Shown here in pieces: positions 38,951 through 45,225 of a stretch of DNA of 50,497 nucleotides. Both the position numbers and the translations under genes were made by a program. The notes under the pieces are model-generated. The model was not told where the DNA came from, searched no databases, and was given only the letters and a program-made list of their open reading frames with translations. Each line of letters starts with the position of its first letter. Position 1 is the first letter of the stretch. The stretch is from an uncultured Oscillibacter sp. (GTDB lineage: Bacteria; Bacillota; Clostridia; Oscillospirales; Oscillospiraceae): the NCBI GenBank assembly GCA_910587875.1, contig CAJUOD010000001.1, forward strand, positions 27,004 to 77,500, in the 5' to 3' direction.

Positions 38951-40294
38951 TCAAAACGGCAGTCCATCGTCCCGCCCAGGCAACTCAATGACCTCCTGCC
39001 GGGGAGGAGCTTCCTCCGGTTTCGGCTTCTCCGGTTTCGGCGCCGGCTGGGGGAACACCCGGCTAAACGTCTGCGTGTCACCGTCAAAGTGCATGGACAG
39101 GGCCAGCCCGGCCTCGCCCTCCTTGTTCTTGCCGATTTTCAGCGTGCGTACCTGGTTGCCCGGGTCGTCCTCATTCTCCCGGAACAGCAGCAGCGCCACG
39201 TCCGCGTCCTGCTCGATTTGGCCGGACTGGCGGAAGGAGTGCATGCCGGGAAACGCCGCTTTCCCCTTCGCCTTATCCGGGCGGCTGAGCTGGCTCAGGG
39301 CCAGCACCGTCACCCCGGTCTGGCGGCCCAGCTCCTGGAGAGCGCCGGAGACCTCCGTCACCCGCTCGAAATCGCTGAGGCCACGCCGCTCCCGGCTTCC
39401 GGGAATCTTCTGGAGGTAATCCACCACCGCGACGCCGTAATGGCGGCTGAGGGAAAGAGACCGAACGTCCGCCGCGGTCATGCCGGACGCGTCGACGAAC
39501 TCCAGCTCCGGGGCGATCATGGCGTTCTGCACCCCGACGATCTGGTCGAAGTCCTTCTCCCCCAAATCGTAGCGCTTGATTTTGCTGAAGGATATCTTTG
39601 CTTTCAGCGCCACCAGGCGGTCAAAGAGTTTCTTGTCGTTGTTTTCGTAGTAAAAATACCCCACCCGCTTGCTCTTGGCGATGTGGTAAGCCATTTGCAG
39701 GGCCAGGGCCGTCTTGCCCGCGCTGGGGTAGCCCCCCAGGACGATGAAGTCCCCCGGCTCCACATAGACCAAGTCGTCCAGGGCGGAGATGCCCCAGGTG
39801 AGATACGCGGGCTTCTTCCCCTCGGCGTGGCGGTCCAGGAACTCCTCGTAGCACTGCCGGAGCCCTGTGATCCGCGCGCCGGGCTTCTCAACGCGCAGAG
39901 CGTTGATCTGGTCCACCACCGCCTGGGCGTCCTCCAGGCTGGGGGCCTCGGCCAGCCGTTCCCCCAGCTCCGCCCAGCGGATTTGCAGGGCGGTCCGACG
40001 GCAGATGGCGGCGTACTCTTCCGCATTGGCGGAGGTGGGGGTAATCTCGATGAGCTGGGCCAGAATATCCCGGTAATTCCCGCCCAGGGCGTCATTTACC
40101 AGCAGGGGGTCCAGGTCCTTCCCCTGGCCCTGGAGCTTTTTGATCGCTTGGAAAATTTTCCGGTACCGGCCATCGGTGAAATCCTCCGGCGTGAGCTGGT
40201 GGAGCATGGGGCCCACGACGTTCTGGTCGATCAGCATGGAGCCCAGGACATTGGCCTGCGCCTCCAGGGCAAGCTCATTCACAAGCACGCTCAT
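38951..40294 (-). CDS. dnaB: Replicative DNA helicase DnaB
   Basis: 447-aa hexameric helicase. The N-terminal domain begins EAQANVLGSMLIDQNVVGPM. RecA core: Walker A GYPSAGKT (188-195), Walker B VAVVDYLQ (about 290-297), sensor LALSQLSRP (about 335-343) and the signature FRQSGQIEQDADVALLLFRE. The linker is rich in helix (AQAVVDQINALR). The C-terminus is a proline/acid tail. It overlaps the initiator gene by 4 bases, which suggests the initiator loads it. Confidence 0.95.
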   Translation of the reverse strand: MSVLVNELALEAQANVLGSMLIDQNVVGPMLHQLTPEDFTDGRYRKIFQAIKKLQGQGKDLDPLLVNDALGGNYRDILAQLIEITPTSANAEEYAAICRRTALQIRWAELGERLAEAPSLEDAQAVVDQINALRVEKPGARITGLRQCYEEFLDRHAEGKKPAYLTWGISALDDLVYVEPGDFIVLGGYPSAGKTALALQMAYHIAKSKRVGYFYYENNDKKLFDRLVALKAKISFSKIKRYDLGEKDFDQIVGVQNAMIAPELEFVDASGMTAADVRSLSLSRHYGVAVVDYLQKIPGSRERRGLSDFERVTEVSGALQELGRQTGVTVLALSQLSRPDKAKGKAAFPGMHSFRQSGQIEQDADVALLLFRENEDDPGNQVRTLKIGKNKEGEAGLALSMHFDGDTQTFSRVFPQPAPKPEKPKPEEAPPRQEVIELPGRDDGLPF

Positions 40295-41076
40295 AGGTAT
40301 CGCACCCCCGGCTCACGGGCGGGGCCCTGGGGCTTGTCCGGCTCACCGGTTGGCGCCTTGGGCGTGTCCGTCCAGCGGGCGTTGTTCAGCCAGGTCTTGG
40401 CGTAGGGAATGCCCTTGCCCTGCCGCCACAGTTCGGACTGCACTTGGGCCTGGAGGGCCCGGGCCATGTCGTCGATCAGCGCGTCGTCCGGCCGGAGCTT
40501 GTCCCACGCCCGGACCGCCCCCTGGCGGTCCTCCCCCCGGGCGTGGGTTCGGTACCAGGCCCAGAACGCCTCGAAGCGCTCCGGCTTCCACTCCGGGACC
40601 GACTTGTCCTTTTTGCGCCCCTTGCGCACACCATCACCCTTGGGGGGTAAGGGGGGTATTACTTTACTATTACTCTTAGTATAAGTATCGCAACAACTTT
40701 TTGGGGGTACCCCCTCCAAGTTTTTGGGGGTACCCCCCTCCAAAAATTTGGGGGTACCTCCATCTTCCGGCACGGTCAGGCGGCGGCCGCAGAAAATGCG
40801 GCGGACTGTCCCGCCGGCCTCTTCCCGCCGGGGCTCCGTATGAACGGATATCTGCCCCACCCGGACCAACGCTTTCAGGAGGTTCCGCACGGTATTCTCT
40901 CCACAGCCCAGCAGCTCGCAGAAATCCTTGTTGCTGGCATCGCACCAGCCGTCCGCGTCCGCCAGGCGGTAAATTTCGCCGTAAAGCAGCTTCGCCGTGG
41001 CGGGGACAGAATCTTCGTAGAGCAGCTCCACCGGGATGATGGCGAACAGGCCGCCGTTTTTAGGGTAGCGCCGCAC
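40291..41076 (-). CDS. Replication initiator with winged-helix N-terminus
   Basis: 261 aa. Residues 8-75 are a winged-helix/HTH_36 domain (GLFAIIPVELLYEDSVPATA, KLLYGEIYRLADADGWCDAS, CELLGCGENTVRNLLKALVR), usual in phage replisome organisers. Residues about 112-136 (GGTPKFLEGGTPKNLEGVPP) are low complexity because they encode DNA repeats (40703-40757). The C-terminal region (FEAFWAWYRTHARGEDRQGA, AVRAWDKLRPDDALIDDMAR, QGKGIPYAKTWLNNARW) is DnaD/DnaT-like and is expected to contact DnaB. GTG start with GAGGAGG nine bases upstream. Confidence 0.82.
   Translation of the reverse strand: MRRYPKNGGLFAIIPVELLYEDSVPATAKLLYGEIYRLADADGWCDASNKDFCELLGCGENTVRNLLKALVRVGQISVHTEPRREEAGGTVRRIFCGRRLTVPEDGGTPKFLEGGTPKNLEGVPPKSCCDTYTKSNSKVIPPLPPKGDGVRKGRKKDKSVPEWKPERFEAFWAWYRTHARGEDRQGAVRAWDKLRPDDALIDDMARALQAQVQSELWRQGKGIPYAKTWLNNARWTDTPKAPTGEPDKPQGPAREPGVRYL
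40703..40757. repeat. Three GGTACC-centred direct repeats (candidate replication origin)
   Basis: Three copies of GGGGGTACC (plus flanking T and CTCC) are spaced 23 and 24 bases apart inside the initiator gene. Each is itself nearly palindromic (GGGGGTACCCCC). Iterons inside the initiator coding region are the classical lambda O-type origin design. Adjacent DNA at 40660-40695 is AT-rich. Confidence 0.6.
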
Positions 41077-41226
41077 GCGGCGTCACCTCCTCTCGATCAG
41101 GTCTATCAACCGGGACAGCTGGCAGACCGTCCCCGCCTGGCGGCAAGGATTTCGCCCGCTCCATTCCTTCCTCCTCTCCCCACCGCAAACGCTCCGCTGG
41201 TTTGCGGCGGGGGCCCCATTTTGGGC

Positions 41227-41254
41227 TTGCAATTTGCCGGGAATTTGGTATAAT
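41227..41254 (+). promoter_or_regulatory. Promoter of the antisense-strand small RNA
   Basis: TTGCAA (41227-41232), 16-base spacer, TATAAT (41249-41254) on the plus strand, opposite to all neighbouring genes. Confidence 0.75.
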
Positions 41255-41260
41255 AAACAT

Positions 41261-41384
41261 GTGCTATTCCTCGGCGCAGGCCCGGCATATTCCCGCCGGG
41301 TCTGCCGCGGCCCGTTCTTTTTGGCCGCGGCTAGCCCTGGACATGACTGCTCGAAGGTGCCAGCCTTCGGGCGGTCTTTTTTTT
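41261..41384 (+). ncRNA. Structured small RNA in the early region
   Basis: About 124 bases between a good promoter and a very strong terminator. It has three stems: CCCGGC/GCCGGG (41281-41286/41295-41300), GCCGCGGCC/GGCCGCGGC (41304-41312/41323-41331) and a 13-bp stem (41345-41357/41364-41376) followed by eight T. It encodes no convincing peptide and runs against the early operon in the gap between the gene ending at 41392 and the initiator. Place and orientation resemble the lambda OOP RNA. Target unknown. Confidence 0.65.
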
Positions 41385-41391
41385 GCGCGTT

Positions 41392-41550
41392 TCATTGGTC
41401 TTCTCCTTCCTCCGGCTCCCACTGGACCGCCTGGGCTACGCACGCACGGAAGCTCCCCACGCAGGGGATCCACCGCAGCGTCCCGTCGGCCAGAAGGACC
41501 TGTACCCACCAGCCGCCCAGGGCGGGCGTGGCGCTCATGACCCGGTTCAT
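41392..41550 (-). CDS. Small uncharacterised protein
   Basis: 52 aa: NRVMSATPALGGWWVQVLLA, DGTLRWIPCVGSFRACVAQA, VQWEPEEGEDQ. Linked to the upstream gene by a 4-base overlap and ends just before the small RNA terminator. No family known. Confidence 0.55.
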   Translation of the reverse strand: MNRVMSATPALGGWWVQVLLADGTLRWIPCVGSFRACVAQAVQWEPEEGEDQ

Positions 41551-41735
41551 ATGGCGTCCTCCTTCACGGCCTTGTAGCGTACCTGGACATATCGCTCGGC
41601 GATTCGATAGCCCGTCTTGATGGGCAGGGCCTCGAACGCCGCCCTGGCGTCCGCCAGCGTGTCGTACTCCCGGCCGGGGCATACCTCCCAGGGGTCCCAG
41701 TTTCGGATGCGGGATTGAATCACATAGGGTTTCAT
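41547..41735 (-). CDS. Small uncharacterised protein
   Basis: 62 aa from the ATG at 41735 with AAAGGAG upstream: KPYVIQSRIRNWDPWEVCPG, REYDTLADARAAFEALPIKT, YRIAERYVQVRYKAVKEDAI. A single small alpha/beta domain. Similar short proteins are common in Clostridial phage early regions; function unknown. Confidence 0.6.
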   Translation of the reverse strand: MKPYVIQSRIRNWDPWEVCPGREYDTLADARAAFEALPIKTGYRIAERYVQVRYKAVKEDAI

Positions 41736-41791
41736 AAGTACTCCTTTCCAGCTTGTCCAACGAAGCCCGCCGGGGCGGGCTATGGCGGCGT

Positions 41792-41944
41792 TTATGCGGG
41801 CACGCTGGGCGAATCCGGCTCCTGCGGTTCCCGCAGAACGGGATAAATATCCGCCGTAAAGCCGTACTTTTCCAGCCGCTGCTCGTAGAGAAACCGCAGC
41901 GCCTTGACGAACAGGGCGTTTTCCTCGGGGCTGATGTATTCCAT
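41792..41944 (-). CDS. Very small early protein
   Basis: 50 aa: EYISPEENALFVKALRFLYE, QRLEKYGFTADIYPVLREPQ, then a polar tail. Excellent RBS (AGGAGGG) and a coherent helical sequence support it although it is short. No known function. Confidence 0.6.
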   Translation of the reverse strand: MEYISPEENALFVKALRFLYEQRLEKYGFTADIYPVLREPQEPDSPSVPA

Positions 41945-42010
41945 AAAATCCCTCCTGGGGCAATTCTATGTTTCGTATGATTGTCCCTTGCATTCCGGCC
42001 CCAATTGCGG

Positions 42011-42094
42011 TAAGCTATGCACATAGGGCCTTTTAGTAGTTGGTTGAGGCTCCTGCCCTGTCCGGTGTTGGTAGCATCGGGCAGGGCGCTTTTC
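42011..42094 (+). ncRNA. Possible second plus-strand small RNA
   Basis: Strong plus-strand terminator: 11-bp stem (42055-42065/42077-42087, with two G-T pairs) then GCTTTT. A weak promoter lies upstream (TTGCAT 41988-41993, 17 bases, TAAGCT 42011-42016). It lies at the end of the convergent gene 42093-42308, as the other two RNAs lie at the ends of convergent genes. The promoter is poor, so this is tentative. Confidence 0.3.
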
Positions 42095-42308
42095 ATTGCT
42101 GGGCGAAGATGAGCAGCAGCGTCTCCGCCTTCTTTGCCATGGCCAGACGCTCCTGAACCAGGTCCCTGGCTTCCGGGGAATCCAGGCGGGCCAGGGCGGC
42201 GGCGTCGGCCTCGCAGTGGTCCATGGTGAAGCCCATGAGCTCCACGGCATCGTCCAACAGGGTGGGGTCGATCTCAAATTTGACGTTTATATCGTCACCT
42301 CCCTTCAT
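42093..42308 (-). CDS. Small uncharacterised protein
   Basis: 71 aa, acidic and helical (VKFEIDPTLLDDAVELMGFT, MDHCEADAAALARLDSPEAR, DLVQERLAMAKKAETLLLIF). ATG overlaps the upstream XRE stop as ATGA. Not recognised. Confidence 0.6.
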   Translation of the reverse strand: MKGGDDINVKFEIDPTLLDDAVELMGFTMDHCEADAAALARLDSPEARDLVQERLAMAKKAETLLLIFAQQ

Positions 42309-42514
42309 GCGCTGTCCCGGCCATAGAGCTCGTCGATGGTACAGCCCAATTCCGCCGCCAGGCGGGGGAGGATGGTACTGGGTGGATTACGCTGCCCGTT
42401 TTCCCATAGTGCGATTGTACTTTGGCTTCTCAACCCAAGGTTTGTGGCAAGCTGAGTTTGGGTTAGGCCCTTCTTCTGTCGCAATTTTCGGATACAAAAA
42501 TAGATAGGCGTCAC
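42305..42514 (-). CDS. XRE-family HTH regulator (Cro-like)
   Basis: 69 aa, a single HTH_3 domain: IRKLRQKKGLTQTQLATNLG, LRSQSTIALWENGQRNPPST, ILPRLAAELGCTIDELYG. The start is uncertain: the GTG at 42514 fits the protein but lies within the GAGGAGGTG ribosome binding site; the frame is open further upstream to 42712 without conserved sequence. It belongs to the leftward early operon and may act as Cro or as an early regulator. A copy of the switch operator half (42526-42538) lies directly upstream. Confidence 0.8.
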   Translation of the reverse strand: MTPIYFCIRKLRQKKGLTQTQLATNLGLRSQSTIALWENGQRNPPSTILPRLAAELGCTIDELYGRDSA

Positions 42515-42595
42515 CTCCTCAAAATATTGCAATTTGTGTTCAGCCCTTCTTTCGGTGTATGGTAAAATTTTGCTGAAAGAAAGGGGGTGAAATGA

Positions 42596-42817
42596 TTGGA
42601 TAAATTCTATGATGCGTATTGGGAGCTTCTGACCACTCCTGACCAGGGAGAGGATGAACTGAGGACAATAATCTTTAAAACGAGGCAAAACGCAGACTTT
42701 TTCCTCAACCATCCAACAATCAGAGAGTTTCCTGCGGATGATGCAAAGTATATAGCTTATGGTCTAGGAGCGGCGCTTGAACTGTTGCAGCGCTATGAGA
42801 ACCACGAACATCCTTGA
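42596..42817 (+). CDS. Small uncharacterised protein
   Basis: 73 aa from a TTG at 42596 with a strong RBS (AAGGGGGTGA). Reads DKFYDAYWELLTTPDQGEDE, LRTIIFKTRQNADFFLNHPT, AKYIAYGLGAALELLQRYEN. Plus strand, alone between two leftward genes, with its own terminator. Could be expressed in the lysogen. No family known. Confidence 0.62.
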   Translation: MDKFYDAYWELLTTPDQGEDELRTIIFKTRQNADFFLNHPTIREFPADDAKYIAYGLGAALELLQRYENHEHP

Positions 42818-42830
42818 CCACCTGAAGAAG

Positions 42831-42857
42831 CCGTCAGTTGCCGCTGGCGGTTTCTTT
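42831..42857 (+). terminator. Terminator of the 42596-42817 gene
   Basis: Stem CCGTCAG/CTGGCGG (42831-42837/42844-42850) with loop TTGCCG, followed by TTTCTTT. Confidence 0.65.
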
Positions 42858-43013
42858 ACGCCTTTCGGGACCTGCTGCACAAACAAATCCTTCTGCGTAA
42901 AGGTATTCGATTAAATGCTTCTTAGCACGCCGGTATTCATCGAGTAATTCCTTAAAGTGCAGATCGTCCTCCCGGAATACAAGCATTGTCTTGATATCAT
43001 CCATAGCCAACAT
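42834..43013 (-). CDS. First gene of the leftward early operon
   Basis: 59 aa: LAMDDIKTMLVFREDDLHFK, ELLDEYRRAKKHLIEYLYAE, GFVCAAGPERRKETASGN. Charged and helical, no family recognised. GGAGG eight bases before the ATG at 43013, and a consensus promoter (43048-43076) about 35 bases further up. It is the first gene transcribed when the repressor leaves, the place where phages keep small immunity or early-function proteins. Confidence 0.65.
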   Translation of the reverse strand: MLAMDDIKTMLVFREDDLHFKELLDEYRRAKKHLIEYLYAEGFVCAAGPERRKETASGN

Positions 43014-43030
43014 TGCTGTTTACCTCCAAT

Positions 43031-43164
43031 CATTTCAAATTGACATCAATATATCATTGCAATTTGCAATTGTCAAGTCGTTTTGAAATTATTTTTTCAA
43101 ATTCAATATTTCCTCTTGTCATATCCTTAAAAATAGCAGATAATATTATTACTTTTTGAAATTG
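43031..43164. promoter_or_regulatory. Lysogeny switch: divergent promoters and operators
   Basis: Leftward promoter: TTGACA (rc 43071-43076), 17 bases, TATATT (rc 43048-43053). The spacer contains a perfect 7-1-7 palindrome ATTGCAATTTGCAAT (43056-43070). Rightward repressor promoter: TTGTCA (43116-43121), 17 bases, GATAAT (43139-43144). Further symmetric sites: TTTCAAATTGA (about 43033-43043), and TTTTGAAATT with TTTTTTCAA (43081-43100). Another TTTTTGAAATT lies near the repressor RBS. Binding by the repressor is inferred. Confidence 0.78.
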
Positions 43165-43176
43165 CCGGGGTGGGTT

Positions 43177-43608
43177 ATGTTCCAAACACGTCTAAAAGAA
43201 TTGCGAGAGGCGGCTGGATACAAGTCTCAGCAATCGCTGGCAGATGCCTTAGGTATATCTCAATCTACAGTTGGAAATTGGGAATCTGGACGCCGAAGCC
43301 CTAAACGAACGACAGCTATTCAATTAGCAAAATTTTTTGGTGTTTCTGTTGATTATCTTCTGGGGCTTACTGATCAGCCGGACCTAAAGCAGAGTATCCA
43401 TCCTGCTTTTACAAGCTACCTTACCCAATCTGTCAGAGAGCAGCTTGCTGTGGAAGTCCAAGGCGAAGAAAAGCCCACCCCCGGGGATGGGGATGGGCTT
43501 GATTCCAAGAAGGTTTTGCTGATTCAAAAAATCATAGAACTTGACAAGGACAGTCTGGAGCGACTCATACAAGTGGCCGATTCAGTTCTTGGGAAGCGAG
43601 ACGAATAA
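43177..43608 (+). CDS. CI-like prophage repressor
   Basis: 143 aa. HTH_3 domain at residues 1-60 (RLKELREAAGYKSQQSLADA, LGISQSTVGNWESGRRSPKR, AIQLAKFFGVSVDYLLGLTD), then a linker and a C-terminal helix pair (KKVLLIQKIIELDKDSLERL). There is no LexA-type peptidase domain, so induction cannot be by RecA-stimulated self-cleavage; another antirepressor or signal is needed. ATG at 43177 with GGGGTGGG upstream. Divergent from the early operon. Confidence 0.88.
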   Translation: MFQTRLKELREAAGYKSQQSLADALGISQSTVGNWESGRRSPKRTTAIQLAKFFGVSVDYLLGLTDQPDLKQSIHPAFTSYLTQSVREQLAVEVQGEEKPTPGDGDGLDSKKVLLIQKIIELDKDSLERLIQVADSVLGKRDE

Positions 43609-43738
43609 ATTCGTCTAATTCATCAGGGGTGAAGGATAAAATTTTCTCCACCAACTCGAAGAGCAAATCATCGCGGTCTTTTTCGCTTTTTGAAGCGTCA
43701 TTGTTGATTTTCCTGATTTTGGAATCAAAATTCTGCAT
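43565..43738 (-). CDS. Small protein convergent with the repressor
   Basis: 57 aa: QNFDSKIRKINNDASKSEKD, RDDLLFELVEKILSFTPDEL, DEFIRLASQELNRPLV. It has its own promoter (TTGTTT, 17 bases, TATAAT; rc 43792-43820) and RBS AAAGGAA. Its last 44 bases overlap the repressor end on the other strand. Its C-terminal helix (LVEKILSFTPDELDEFIRLA) looks like the repressor's own C-terminal helix (LIQKIIELDKDSLERLIQVA), so it could pair with or antagonise the repressor. That is an inference. Confidence 0.55.
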   Translation of the reverse strand: MQNFDSKIRKINNDASKSEKDRDDLLFELVEKILSFTPDELDEFIRLASQELNRPLV

Positions 43739-43791
43739 AAAGTCTAATTCCTTTCCGCTTTGGCACCAAAACTGTACTTTTGCGCGGCGCA

Positions 43792-43820
43792 ATTATATAT
43801 CAGGGGCTTTGTCGAAACAA
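43792..43820 (-). promoter_or_regulatory. Promoter of the convergent small gene
   Basis: On the minus strand TTGTTT (rc 43815-43820), 17 bases, TATAAT (rc 43792-43797). The following AT-rich interval to 44273 has no gene that I can support; it contains an operator-like inverted repeat at 44125-44141. Confidence 0.6.
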
Positions 43821-44124
43821 GGGGAACTTTGTCAAAAAAGTTCGAAAAAAGAGATTTCCACGAGATGACGTCTTTAAGTATACGCTGTGTTACAAATGTA
43901 AGCAAACGCGCTGCTACTTTAGAAAATAAAAGGGATCGTGCCCGGTTTGGACACAAGGTAGGTACAGGTGTACGGCGGTTCTGTAATTGCTGATAGGATA
44001 TTGATTTCTATACTTGCTAGGGTATTTCAAAAAGCAACTCATATGGCCTGAGAGGTTTGTGGCTGAGTATATCGTACAACAGGACAGGAGGACCTGTCAA
44101 AATTTGTTTCATTATCTTTACATA

Positions 44125-44141
44125 TTTTGAAATTTTTTCAA
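44125..44141. promoter_or_regulatory. Operator-like repeat upstream of the SWIM-integrase operon
   Basis: TTTTGAAATTTTTTCAA is nearly the same inverted repeat as at 43081-43100 in the lysogeny switch. It lies about 180 bases before the SWIM gene, suggesting control of the integrase operon by the same repressor. Confidence 0.45.
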
Positions 44142-44273
44142 CTTTTGACCGCCTTTTGACTGCGATTTTAGGTCGTACTTGTTATTAAAAGATAGTTTTT
44201 TGAAGGGCTAGTAAAGATATTATGCGCCATTCATCGTGTCGGGATAAGGGCGTTTCTATCTGAAAAAGGAATT

Positions 44274-44290
44274 GTGTCCAGACTGGACAC
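44274..44290. repeat. Dispersed palindrome copy 5
   Basis: GTGTCCAGACTGGACAC, the only perfect copy outside a coding region, 17 bases before the ATG of the SWIM gene. Confidence 0.85.
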
Positions 44291-44307
44291 GGAAGGGCGG
44301 GGAGATC

Positions 44308-45225
44308 ATGACTATATTTTTTATTGTGGTTGTTGCCCCGATATTAAGCGTCATACTTGGACTGGCTTTCTATTACAGAAAATCGCCGGAGGAGCGGTTT
44401 GTAAAAAAGAACTATGACAAGCTGCGGCATTATCAGATCAAAATCCACACGTTAAATGACATAGTAAACGACAAATATTCTGAATTGCCTTACAAATTAC
44501 AATGTGCTGAAGAAACTGCTTCCCTCTATACGGAGCTGCAAGCCTTCTGCTATAAAAATGGCGGAGAGAGCTGGTATTGCTCCGCCTGTGGACAGCCTGA
44601 AGCCGAATCCCGAAGGGCGGTCGCCGAGCTGAAAAAAGAAGCTGCCCTTTTGGAGGAGCGAAGGAGTGAAATCGCGCAGAAATTCAGCAAAGACGATTGG
44701 CGTACTTACTGCGATGAAAAAACACATAGTCTGCAGGGCCAGGGAGTCAGAATCACCAGAAGCTATGAGGAAGACATTAAAATCGAAGCCTATAACCCTG
44801 CCGCCTGTTTGGGCCTGGTCCGGGGAGCGTCCGGGAAACGCTACCTGACAACCTTCCACGAGTGCACCTGCCCGGATTATAAAAAGCGGGAGTTGCCCTG
44901 CAAGCATATATATTGCCTGTGCAGACTGACGGCTGAGCCTGGATTTTCCGCCCCTTTCAAGATTCCAGAAAGAGGTTTATACGGGATTGGGGCATGTGTC
45001 ACAGGAACCTTCAATTATGGCACGCAAGAAGCCGTTCGAACGCTCTTAAAGCGGTATCTTGCCACGGTGGCCTTGAGTATAGAACCGACGGATTTTGTTC
45101 TTGAAGGAGAAAAGTCTGTTACTACGCGAGCGATTCAACGAGCAACAAACCTCAAATTGATGCAGATTAGGGAGGAGGATTTGCTTCCCATGCTGGAGAC
45201 TGGAGAAGGAGGGGAATCACCATGA
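44308..45225 (+). CDS. Membrane-anchored SWIM zinc-finger protein
   Basis: 305 aa. One N-terminal membrane helix (TIFFIVVVAPILSVILGLAF), then a coiled region with a CxxC (WYCSACGQPEAESRRAVAEL). A SWIM zinc finger at about residues 192-210 (CTCPDYKKRELPCKHIYCLC, pattern CxC...CxH) is followed by an alpha/beta domain. SWIM domains bind DNA or proteins. The gene overlaps the integrase start by 4 bases, so the two are translationally coupled. A role in integration or excision is possible but not established. Confidence 0.72.
   Translation: MTIFFIVVVAPILSVILGLAFYYRKSPEERFVKKNYDKLRHYQIKIHTLNDIVNDKYSELPYKLQCAEETASLYTELQAFCYKNGGESWYCSACGQPEAESRRAVAELKKEAALLEERRSEIAQKFSKDDWRTYCDEKTHSLQGQGVRITRSYEEDIKIEAYNPAACLGLVRGASGKRYLTTFHECTCPDYKKRELPCKHIYCLCRLTAEPGFSAPFKIPERGLYGIGACVTGTFNYGTQEAVRTLLKRYLATVALSIEPTDFVLEGEKSVTTRAIQRATNLKLMQIREEDLLPMLETGEGGESP

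Noticed and set aside
40703..40757. CRISPR-like array from the spaced GGTACC repeats
   Set aside because: Repeat units are too short, spacers are only a few bases, and the stretch is coding; iterons fit better.
41060..41164. 34-codon frame on the minus strand before the initiator gene
   Set aside because: It has an RBS, but the sequence (rich in P, G, R) is not protein-like and overlaps the initiator start; a second frame there lacks a start codon.
43945..43957. TTTGGACACAAG as another palindrome copy
   Set aside because: Half-site only, without its partner arm.
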